From NCBI GenBank assembly GCA_937884385.1, contig CALGCW010000001.1, forward strand, positions 1 to 7,121: 7,121 bases of DNA, read 5' to 3'. The stretch is from an uncultured Clostridia bacterium. Its GTDB lineage: Bacteria; Bacillota; Clostridia; Oscillospirales; CAG-272. The position numbers and the translations under genes were made by a program. Shown here piece after piece: positions 1 through 5,833 of the stretch. Below the pieces are notes generated by a model. That model searched no databases. It saw only the letters and a program-made list of their open reading frames with translations, and was not told where the DNA came from. The first letter of the stretch is position 1; each line of letters opens with the position of its first letter.

Positions 1-5
1 CACTT

Positions 6-12
6 TCTCCTT
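6..12 (-). promoter_or_regulatory. Ribosome binding site of a gene beyond the left edge
   Basis: The minus strand reads AAGGAGA at 12-6 and then AAGTG to the edge. This purine-rich site suggests that another gene of the same operon starts within a few bases outside the window. A GTG at 3-1 is too close to be a likely start. Confidence 0.45.
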
Positions 13-25
13 GTTTTCATTACTG

Positions 26-62
26 CCTTTTCACCTATTTATACGATTAAAAAAGGAAAAGG
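26..62 (-). repeat. 7-bp inverted repeat downstream of the ABC2 remnant
   Basis: On the minus strand CCTTTTC (62-56) pairs with GAAAAGG (32-26) across a 23-nt AT-rich loop. It occupies the position that corresponds to the 3480..3521 inverted repeat after the intact ABC2 end, so the two are probably relatives. A T-run lies inside the loop, not after the stem, so it does not look like a normal terminator. Confidence 0.4.
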
Positions 63-134
63 TATAGTTTTCTGAGAAATTTCCGATTAGGTATCAAGCC
101 GCTGCCTTTCAACAAACTCGGCAAATTTTCCATT
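52..134 (-). repeat. Imperfect direct repeat, left copy (ABC2 3' end plus downstream sequence)
   Basis: This 83-bp stretch pairs with 3507..3591. It covers the last 15 codons and stop of an ABC2-like gene plus about 35 bp after it. The coding part is 79 percent identical to the intact copy; the following AT-rich part is less alike, but both copies end in the same 15 bases, TATACCTTTTCCTTT on the minus strand. The two copies bracket the two-gene uptake transporter. Confidence 0.85.
87..134 (-). pseudogene. Remnant of the 3' end of an NHLM ABC2 gene (last 15 codons plus stop)
   Basis: Read on the minus strand directly after the GlnQ-like stop codon, these 48 bases encode NGKFAEFVERQRLDT and a TAA. 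The intact ABC2 gene ends NGKFAELVERQRLDN and a TGA. Thirteen of 15 residues match, with 38 of 48 bases identical and no gap. Upstream of the Asn codon the frame loses similarity and meets a stop at 146-144, so no ATPase gene precedes it. There is no start codon or ribosome site of its own. It is therefore a gene fragment, left by insertion or deletion, and is not expected to be translated as a protein. Confidence 0.85.
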
Positions 135-135
135 A

Positions 136-1230
136 TCAGTATTTTATCTTCGCTATCACGAGATTTGTAAAGCCATCGGTGTTTATTGCTTGGTATTCAA
201 TGCTCTGTGCAGCATTTTCAGCAATCTTCAAAGAAAGCAAATTATCGGAATCCATCGGGTTAAGGGGATTGCCGCTATATTTGATTTGCATAGTAACGGA
301 TTCCTCATCCTGCGAGTATTCAACGGCAATATGCAAATTAAGGTCATCGGAAAGCTCGGGAAGAATGATCTGCACACAAAGCTCTTCAAAAATCGTTTGA
401 ACACGGTAAATGGCTTTCTGCGAGATCTGATTTCGTCTGCCGAATTCCTCAATTTTGCTGTTCAAGCCGATAAAGTCAAAGTCTTTGGAGTCAATGAAGT
501 GTTCAAATACCTTGATGTGCTTGATAAAGCGAACGGTTCTTTCACGCTTGGGATGCTCGAATATATCGTCAGGCGAACCGTCCTCGTAAATCCCGCCCTC
601 ATCCATATAAAATACACGATTGGCAACCTCTCTTGCAAAGCGCATTTCGTGTGTAACGATCATCATCGTAAGTCCCTGACGGGCAAGCTCACGAATTACC
701 GCCTGCACTTCTCCTACCATAGTCGGATCCAACGCAGAGGTAGGCTCGTCAAACAATATCACCTCCGGCTCCATTGCCAGCGTTCTCGCAATAGCCACAC
801 GCTGTTTTTGTCCACCGGAAAGCTCATCCGGATAATTGAACGCCTTATCCGCAAGACCTACCATACGGAGAAGCTTCATTCCCTCATCATATGCCTGCTG
901 CTTGGTTCTTTTTAACAGATCCATTGGAGCCGCCATAATATTTTCAATTACGTTCATATGATTGAAAAGGTTGAATGACTGGAACACCATCCCCATCTTC
1001 TGTCTAACCTTGTTGATGTCGCATTTCTTATCCGTAATGCGCACACCGTCCACCCATATATCACCAGAAGTAGGAGTTTCAAGCATATTGATGCAACGGA
1101 TGAGCGTGGACTTTCCCGTACCGGAAGGTCCGATGATGGAAATAACGTCTCCTTTGTTAATGGTTACGTTCACGTCCGCTAAAGGAGTGGCGTTGGGATA
1201 TTCTTTTCTTAAATGCTCGATACGAATCAT
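136..1230 (-). CDS. Polar amino-acid ABC transporter ATPase (GlnQ/HisP type) with a C-terminal degenerate HATPase-like domain
   Basis: The protein has 364 aa; GlnQ/HisP proteins usually have about 240-255. Residues 1-237 are a complete cytoplasmic ABC ATPase: Walker A GPSGTGKST (34-42), Q-loop Gln84, signature LSGGQ (137-141), Walker B VILFDE (157-162), D-loop SALD (165-168) and switch His194. Wording such as FQSFNLFNHMNVIENI is typical of the polar amino-acid uptake family, so it should energise the permease encoded just upstream. Residues 240-364 are extra. They resemble the RsbW/anti-sigma HATPase_c_2 fold (helix ending in FEEL at 281-284, SGNPLNP at 319-325, final TNLVIAKI), but the N-box Asn and adenine-binding Asp appear lost. 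The ATG forms an ATGA overlap with the preceding stop and has an AAAGGAG site 7 nt upstream, so coupled translation is likely. The ATPase call is firm; the tail identity is inference from pattern. Confidence 0.93.
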   Translation of the reverse strand: MIRIEHLRKEYPNATPLADVNVTINKGDVISIIGPSGTGKSTLIRCINMLETPTSGDIWVDGVRITDKKCDINKVRQKMGMVFQSFNLFNHMNVIENIMAAPMDLLKRTKQQAYDEGMKLLRMVGLADKAFNYPDELSGGQKQRVAIARTLAMEPEVILFDEPTSALDPTMVGEVQAVIRELARQGLTMMIVTHEMRFAREVANRVFYMDEGGIYEDGSPDDIFEHPKRERTVRFIKHIKVFEHFIDSKDFDFIGLNSKIEEFGRRNQISQKAIYRVQTIFEELCVQIILPELSDDLNLHIAVEYSQDEESVTMQIKYSGNPLNPMDSDNLLSLKIAENAAQSIEYQAINTDGFTNLVIAKIKY

Positions 1231-3452
1231 CTTACGACTCCTTTCAAAACGTTCTTGTTCTTTCTTCTTTTAGGCTCCAGCTTGATACGAACAATGTTCA
1301 ACAAAGCCGATGCACCCCAAGTGATTAGGAAATAAATAACTGCAACCGCAATCAGCGGGAAGAATGCCTCGTAAGTATTGCTTCGGATGATATCGCCCAT
1401 CTTGGTAAGGTCGTTCACCGCAATGTAGCCAACGACTGACGTAGCCTTAATAAGACCGATAATCTCGGAAGAATATACCGGAATAAACATCTTCATAGCC
1501 TGCGGAAGAACGATACGGAAGAACGTCCTATTACGGCTATAACCGAGTGCATACGCAGCCTCGGTCTGTCCTTTATCTACACCTTCCACGGTGAGTTCAA
1601 GCTGACCGTAAACAAAGGCTCCGAAAATCAATACAAAGCCTACGGTTGCTACGATTATTCCATCAACATCTATCTGACCGAACACCACGTAGAAGAGCAG
1701 CATAAGAATAACCAAAGCCGGCGTACCCGCAATCAGTCTTGAATACACCTTGGCAATCACTTTGGTAATCCTTGAAACCACCTTATATTTTGATCTTGCC
1801 GAAAGGTAAAGAAGAAATCCAAGCACAGTGCCGCCGAGAATTGCAAAAAAGCTGATGATCACAGTTGTCACAATACCTTCAAGAATCAATTTCCAACGGC
1901 TTTCACGAATGAAGGTTTTCTGAAAGCTTTCACTCAGCGAAGCAAAAAAGTTTTCAAATCCGCTTCGCTCGTAAACTGCCATTACGACTTCCGCTTCCAT
2001 ATAAGGATCGCTGAAATTTACGCTTTCTTTGCGTTCGGGAGTCATATAGAGTCCACCGCAAACAAGATCGTATTTACCTACTGCAAGTCCGGCAAGACTT
2101 GAGGCAAAGGATATATCGGACAACTCAATCGTGTATCCGTACTTTTGGCAAAAGAGGTACAAAACTTCAACCTCAAAGCCAACCGGCTCACCCTCGTACA
2201 TATAAACAAATGGTTTTCTTGTTGAGTCAATTGATACTTTCAGTTTTTTTCCATTGCCGTTCAGTTCGTTTAACGGAATCTTTTCCTGCGGTTCTGTCTC
2301 ACCGTACCATTTATCGATCAAACGGTCTATCTCACCTGCTGCTCGAAGCTCAGCAAGAAACTCATTCATCTGCCCCTGTAACTCATATCCCTCGTCGCTC
2401 TTTTGGAAGCCAAAGCCGATTTCAACGGAATACGCAGGAACGGTTATACAAGACAACCCGCTATCATCACGCTTAAACGAGTTAAAATTCGGACGGTCAA
2501 ACATAGCACCGTCTACCTTGCCTTGCTTGAGAGCCATCAAAACATCGGCAAAGTTGTTAAATTCTTTGATCGTTGCATTGGGAAATTGTTCACGCGAATA
2601 GCCACCGTAAAGAGAACCGGTCACAACTCCGAGATTGGCGTTCGTGAACTGCTCAAGACCGACATCCGTTCCTTTGATGAGAGCGACTAAATTTTCTGTG
2701 TGATATACATCTGAGAAATCAACGTTTTCCGCCCGTTCCTCCGTGATGCAAAAACCTGAAGCTCCGATATCGTATGTTCCCATCGACACACCTGTAAGGA
2801 CGCTGGCAAATAAGGTATCTTCAAAATCAAGCTTGTATCCGTATTCCCGTGCAAACGATATAAGAATTTCAATATCATATCCCGTAAGTCTACCGTCTTT
2901 CATATAGACAAACGGCTTTACCGAGCTACATACTCCGATGCGAAGGGTTCCGTTTTGGCCGGTCAGATCATCATACGACATAAACTCTGTCGGCTCTTTT
3001 TCGGAAAACCATTTTGCCTCAAGCACTGCAACCGTCTCTTTGTTATCTGAAAGGAAAGCATTTAATTCAGCTCGAAGATCCTGGTTGGCACCCTTTCCGA
3101 AGATCATTCCATATGTACTCGTAGCCATCGGTTCTTCAACGATGGAATAATTTTTTCCTTCCCAGCGCATCGCATAATAAAGCGATTCATCGGTAGGAAA
3201 AGCATCGATCTTACCGTTATCAAGAGCCATCAATGCATCTGATGCGGAGTTAAATTCTATTTTTTCTGCTTTGGGGATCAACTCATCAGCAAGCACACTG
3301 AAAACCGTACCCGTTACAACTCCGATTTTTGCATCGTTCAACTCATCAAGCGTTGTATAAGTTTTATCGTCATTTCCTGTTCCGCATCCAACAAAACAAC
3401 TCATCACAGTTAGAATTGTAAATACGAGACATATAATCTTTTTCGCTCTCAT
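1227..3452 (-). CDS. Fused amino-acid-binding modules plus HisM/GlnP-type ABC permease
   Basis: This 741-aa protein starts with a lipoprotein-type signal (KK then a hydrophobic run; likely lipidated Cys23, alternatively Cys19). Residues 34-153 match only lobe 2 and the closing segment of an SBP_bac_3 domain (VVTGT, GKID, Asp88). Residues 170-384 are a complete SBP_bac_3 domain: KPFVYM, TEER with Arg240 where HisJ has its carboxylate-binding Arg, VDFSDVY, Asp319, ending KWYGE. Residues 404-495 are lobe 1 only (KPFVYM, TPER with Arg474, NFSDPY). Residues about 520-722 are the membrane permease, with the EAA loop at 631-650 (EAA, Gly637, ILP-type ending). Binding modules would sit outside the membrane, joined directly to the channel. 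With the overlapping ATPase gene this makes a full uptake system. Substrate is not determinable beyond polar amino acid or a similar small solute. The upstream GAGG is 13 nt from the ATG, a weak site, but the signal peptide supports this start. Confidence 0.93.
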   Translation of the reverse strand: MRAKKIICLVFTILTVMSCFVGCGTGNDDKTYTTLDELNDAKIGVVTGTVFSVLADELIPKAEKIEFNSASDALMALDNGKIDAFPTDESLYYAMRWEGKNYSIVEEPMATSTYGMIFGKGANQDLRAELNAFLSDNKETVAVLEAKWFSEKEPTEFMSYDDLTGQNGTLRIGVCSSVKPFVYMKDGRLTGYDIEILISFAREYGYKLDFEDTLFASVLTGVSMGTYDIGASGFCITEERAENVDFSDVYHTENLVALIKGTDVGLEQFTNANLGVVTGSLYGGYSREQFPNATIKEFNNFADVLMALKQGKVDGAMFDRPNFNSFKRDDSGLSCITVPAYSVEIGFGFQKSDEGYELQGQMNEFLAELRAAGEIDRLIDKWYGETEPQEKIPLNELNGNGKKLKVSIDSTRKPFVYMYEGEPVGFEVEVLYLFCQKYGYTIELSDISFASSLAGLAVGKYDLVCGGLYMTPERKESVNFSDPYMEAEVVMAVYERSGFENFFASLSESFQKTFIRESRWKLILEGIVTTVIISFFAILGGTVLGFLLYLSARSKYKVVSRITKVIAKVYSRLIAGTPALVILMLLFYVVFGQIDVDGIIVATVGFVLIFGAFVYGQLELTVEGVDKGQTEAAYALGYSRNRTFFRIVLPQAMKMFIPVYSSEIIGLIKATSVVGYIAVNDLTKMGDIIRSNTYEAFFPLIAVAVIYFLITWGASALLNIVRIKLEPKRRKNKNVLKGVVR
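1238..1244 (-). promoter_or_regulatory. Ribosome binding site of the GlnQ-like gene, inside the permease gene end
   Basis: AAAGGAG lies 7 nt before the ATG at 1230, within the last codons of the SBP-permease gene. Together with the ATGA overlap it indicates coupled translation and balanced subunit amounts. Confidence 0.8.
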
Positions 3453-3479
3453 ATTGAAGCATTATCCTCGCTTTCCGCC

Positions 3480-3521
3480 TATACCTTTCATCTGAGTTGT
3501 TCGACTAAAGGAAAAGGTATA
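3480..3521 (-). repeat. 9-bp inverted repeat in the ABC2 to SBP-permease gap
   Basis: On the minus strand TATACCTTT (3521-3513) is followed after 24 nt by its exact complement AAAGGTATA (3488-3480). A transcript could form a 9-bp stem, extendable by a C-G pair across a bulged base. No U-run follows, so it is not a standard intrinsic terminator; it could be an RNA processing or stability element or a protein-binding site. The left arm belongs to the sequence also found at 58-66. Confidence 0.55.
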
Positions 3522-3591
3522 AAATTCTTACAAAATTTGAATATCAATTATCCAATCGCTGTCTTTCAACGAGCTCGGCAAATTTTCCGTT
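3507..3591 (-). repeat. Imperfect direct repeat, right copy (true ABC2 3' end plus downstream sequence)
   Basis: This 85-bp stretch is the genuine end of the ABC2 gene and its downstream flank, matching 52..134 in the same orientation with a net 2-bp length difference. The transporter cassette between the copies occupies about 3.4 kb. Confidence 0.85.
3519..3547 (-). promoter_or_regulatory. Weak candidate promoter for the SBP-permease/GlnQ pair
   Basis: TTGATA (3547-3542, overlapping the ABC2 stop) is followed after 17 nt by TTTTAT (3524-3519). This gives 5 of 6 and 4 of 6 matches to a housekeeping promoter. The stretch is AT-rich, where such matches arise easily, and the spacing is not kept in the remnant copy at 52-134. 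Read-through from ABC2 is an equally good explanation. Confidence 0.2.
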
Positions 3592-5727
3592 CTTCGCAAT
3601 CAGCTCGTCATAGGTACCGTCCTCAACGATCTGTCCCTTTTCGAGATAGATGATACGGTCACACTGTCTGATGGTAGAGAGGCGGTGTGCGATCACGATA
3701 CGGGTACATTTCAACTTGTCGAGAGAATCGGAAACGATCTTCTGCGTAAGATTATCAAGGGCACTCGTTGCCTCGTCAAACATCAAAATCTTTGGCTTCG
3801 GCGCAATAGCACGAGCAATCATCAAGCGCTGACGCTGACCACCCGAAACACCGCCCGAGCCCTCGGAGATAATGGTGTGCATTCCCATCGGCATTCTTCG
3901 GATATCCTCGGCAATTCCCGCCATCTCAGCCGCCTCCCAAGCTTCATCCATAGAGAGCTGCGGCGCGGATATGGTAATGTTTGAGAAAATATCGCCTTGG
4001 AAAAGCTTACCGTTCTGCATCACAACACCGATCTTGCGGCGCAAGGATTTGAGGTCGATACCGCTGAGATCCTTTCCGTCATAGTACACGGCACCCTTCC
4101 CCGGCTTTTCAAATCCGAGCATAATACGCATCAGCGTAGATTTTCCGCATCCCGTAGCACCAACAATAGCCACGTACTGACCGGGACGGATCTTGAGCGA
4201 GAGATTATCTACCACGAGGGGCATATTCTCATTGTAACGGAAGGAGACATTGTTCAGCTCAATACCGCCGGAAAGACGGTCGATCACCAGCTTGCCCTCT
4301 GAAACCTCTGGAACTGCATCCATAATCGGCTTTGCCATTTCCAAAATAGGCTTAAACTGAGCAATGGTGGTGGCAATACCGGCAAGGGACATAAACGCGC
4401 CGCTGACCATACCGTATGCGGTATTAAAAGCGTAGTAATCGGCCACCGAAACGCCGCTTTGAACCGACATAAAGTACATTACGAGAGCACCTGTAAGGGA
4501 TATGATCGAAGAGAACGCGCCATTCGCACGCAGGAACATTGGCGGATTATACGTTAGCTCCACCTGCTTTGCATAGAGCTTCGACCATCTTGCATAGGCT
4601 CTTTTTTCCGCACCCGAAAGCTTTATCTTCTGTACGCCCGTAATCAGAGCGTAGCTCATACCGCTTTCCTCGGCAGCAATTTCCATCTGTTTTTTTGAAT
4701 ACTTCATCTGATAGAACGTCGTAATCAGAGAAAACAAGATGGTAGTAAAAATAATCAACAGCGAAGGCACAACAAGTGCGGGAGCATACTCAAAAATCTG
4801 CGATACATATATCAGCGAGAAGATGGAAGTAAGTCCCGTATTGAGTACTGTGGAAATGAGCATCGAGCAGAGAGACTGAATATACTGCGCTCTGCTGGAA
4901 AGCTCACCTGCGCTATATTGCTTAAAGAAGTCTGCGGGGAGTGACAGCACACGCATCATCGTTGCCGCCTGTACCGACAGATCCATCTTCGTGTTGATTC
5001 TCGTCATAATCAGTGTCTTTACTGCACGGATGAGCAGCGAGGATATCGTTACGCACACCATAAAGATAGTTATGCCGAAGAGCAGCCGCATACTTTCGCT
5101 TTCAACGATCGTACCCATTAAGAGATTGTTAAGCTTCGGGGAGAGTAAACCAATGAGTGATACCGCAAGAGTTGCGAGTATAACCAACACAAAGTCTGCC
5201 GTGGAAAGTGTGTTCAAAATATAACGCATCAGCGTTCTTACTGTCAGTTTGGTAAGAGGAAACGGCTTATAGAAGCAAATTCCTTCATCTTCAAAGAGAG
5301 CTTCCGTCTTTTTCGACAGCTTCACCCACTTACCCGTGGGCGCATCAAAGTAAACGTATCCGGAGAGTCCTTTGGGAATAAACGCAACGATACTTCCATC
5401 ATCCTTCCGCGTACCAAGTACGGCTCCGATACTGTCCTTATACCAACCCTTTTCAAGATTGATGTTTCGACGCATAATGCCGTGCGGACGGAGCAAATAT
5501 TCCAATCTGTCGTTCAATCCCTTGACAGAATCGGGAACCTCGCGTTGTTTTACCTTATAGAATTTCAGTATCTCTTCAATTGCGCCTTGAGCCTTGGCTT
5601 CGTCGCTCGTGAACGCGGACGACATTTTTGAGCCGAGAACCGCATCAGCCATTCCGACAAAGGCTTCCTCGAACACCGAGTCGTCGTTTTTCTTTCTGAG
5701 TCTTATTTGTTCATCAAACCATCCCAT
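3544..5727 (-). CDS. NHLM/NHLP-type bacteriocin export ABC transporter, permease/ATPase subunit (ABC2)
   Basis: The product is a 727-aa membrane exporter half. Residues 1-155 are a soluble N-terminal region starting MGWFDEQIRLRKKNDD, which fits the NHLM ABC2 family as I know it. Residues about 175-465 carry hydrophobic membrane segments (about 178-196, 215-235, 288-310, 315-337, 402-422, 441-457). Residues 485-727 are the ATPase: Walker A GATGCGKST (523-531), Gln571, signature VSGGQ (627-631), Walker B ILMFDE (647-652), SALD (655-658), switch His681. It should pair with the ABC1 protein encoded immediately upstream to export a leader-cleaved peptide. The start at 5727 has AGGAGG 7 nt upstream. 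A 20-codon longer version starting at a GTG (5787) lacks such a site and family similarity. The C-terminal end recurs as a remnant near position 100. Family call rests on architecture and neighbour; the cargo is unknown. Confidence 0.9.
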   Translation of the reverse strand: MGWFDEQIRLRKKNDDSVFEEAFVGMADAVLGSKMSSAFTSDEAKAQGAIEEILKFYKVKQREVPDSVKGLNDRLEYLLRPHGIMRRNINLEKGWYKDSIGAVLGTRKDDGSIVAFIPKGLSGYVYFDAPTGKWVKLSKKTEALFEDEGICFYKPFPLTKLTVRTLMRYILNTLSTADFVLVILATLAVSLIGLLSPKLNNLLMGTIVESESMRLLFGITIFMVCVTISSLLIRAVKTLIMTRINTKMDLSVQAATMMRVLSLPADFFKQYSAGELSSRAQYIQSLCSMLISTVLNTGLTSIFSLIYVSQIFEYAPALVVPSLLIIFTTILFSLITTFYQMKYSKKQMEIAAEESGMSYALITGVQKIKLSGAEKRAYARWSKLYAKQVELTYNPPMFLRANGAFSSIISLTGALVMYFMSVQSGVSVADYYAFNTAYGMVSGAFMSLAGIATTIAQFKPILEMAKPIMDAVPEVSEGKLVIDRLSGGIELNNVSFRYNENMPLVVDNLSLKIRPGQYVAIVGATGCGKSTLMRIMLGFEKPGKGAVYYDGKDLSGIDLKSLRRKIGVVMQNGKLFQGDIFSNITISAPQLSMDEAWEAAEMAGIAEDIRRMPMGMHTIISEGSGGVSGGQRQRLMIARAIAPKPKILMFDEATSALDNLTQKIVSDSLDKLKCTRIVIAHRLSTIRQCDRIIYLEKGQIVEDGTYDELIAKNGKFAELVERQRLDN

Positions 5728-5815
5728 ATGCCGCCCTCCTATCTGCTTTGGAAATTCGGGCAACGCACGAATTTCGGCACGAACCACTCAAATTTGAAAT
5801 CATAGATAACTTCAT
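5714..5815 (-). CDS. Possible 33-aa small ORF between ABC1 and ABC2
   Basis: An ATG at 5815 is preceded, with a 10-nt spacer, by AAGGAGGT (5833-5826), an almost perfect match to the 16S rRNA 3' end, placed right on the ABC1 stop codon. The frame runs 33 codons (begins MKLSMISNLSGSC, two Cys, basic second half) to a TGA at 5716-5714, overlapping the ABC2 start by 14 nt. I recognise no family. It has no obvious double-glycine leader, hydrophobic segment or compositional sign of a real protein, so it may be a coupling leader ORF that carries ribosomes to the ABC2 start, or simply spacer. The strong ribosome site is the only real support. Confidence 0.25.
   Translation of the reverse strand: MKLSMISNLSGSCRNSCVARISKADRRAAYGMV
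5735..5740 (-). promoter_or_regulatory. Ribosome binding site deciding the ABC2 start
   Basis: AGGAGG lies 7 nt before the ATG at 5727. It fixes the start there and rules out the in-frame GTG at 5787. Confidence 0.85.
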
Positions 5816-5824
5816 TGTTCGTGC
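5777..5824 (-). repeat. 8-bp inverted repeat around the small-ORF start in the ABC1-ABC2 gap
   Basis: GCACGAAC (5824-5817 on the minus strand) and GTTCGTGC (5784-5777) are exact complements separated by 32 nt. In RNA the loop would contain the small-ORF ATG at 5815, and the stem begins one base after the AAGGAGGT site and its T. A second GCACGAA copy (plus strand 5765-5771) adds a 7-bp direct repeat of one arm. A chance origin is possible. Confidence 0.4.
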
Positions 5825-5825
5825 T

Positions 5826-5833
5826 ACCTCCTT
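5826..5833 (-). promoter_or_regulatory. Near-consensus ribosome binding site on the ABC1 stop codon
   Basis: AAGGAGGT overlaps the ABC1 TAA (5834-5832) and stands 10 nt before an ATG (5815) that opens only a 33-codon frame. It is stronger than any other site in the window, yet no recognised gene uses it. Confidence 0.5.

Noticed and set aside
190..915. Long plus-strand open frame (241 codons) opposite the GlnQ-like gene
   Set aside because: It lies wholly antisense to a gene with a complete set of ABC ATPase motifs, has no family resemblance and is best explained as a shadow frame.
3460..3462. Alternative ATG 3 nt after GAGG upstream of the SBP-permease gene
   Set aside because: It is out of frame with the signal peptide and far too close to the ribosome site; the ATG at 3452 gives a proper lipoprotein signal.
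3453..3543. Intrinsic terminator between ABC2 and the SBP-permease gene
   Set aside because: A 9-bp inverted repeat is present, but its loop is long, its stem AT-rich and no U-run follows it.
5728..5787. Longer ABC2 start at a GTG (5787), adding 20 residues
   Set aside because: The ATG at 5727 has AGGAGG at 7 nt and begins with MGWFDEQ as expected of the family; the GTG has no comparable site.
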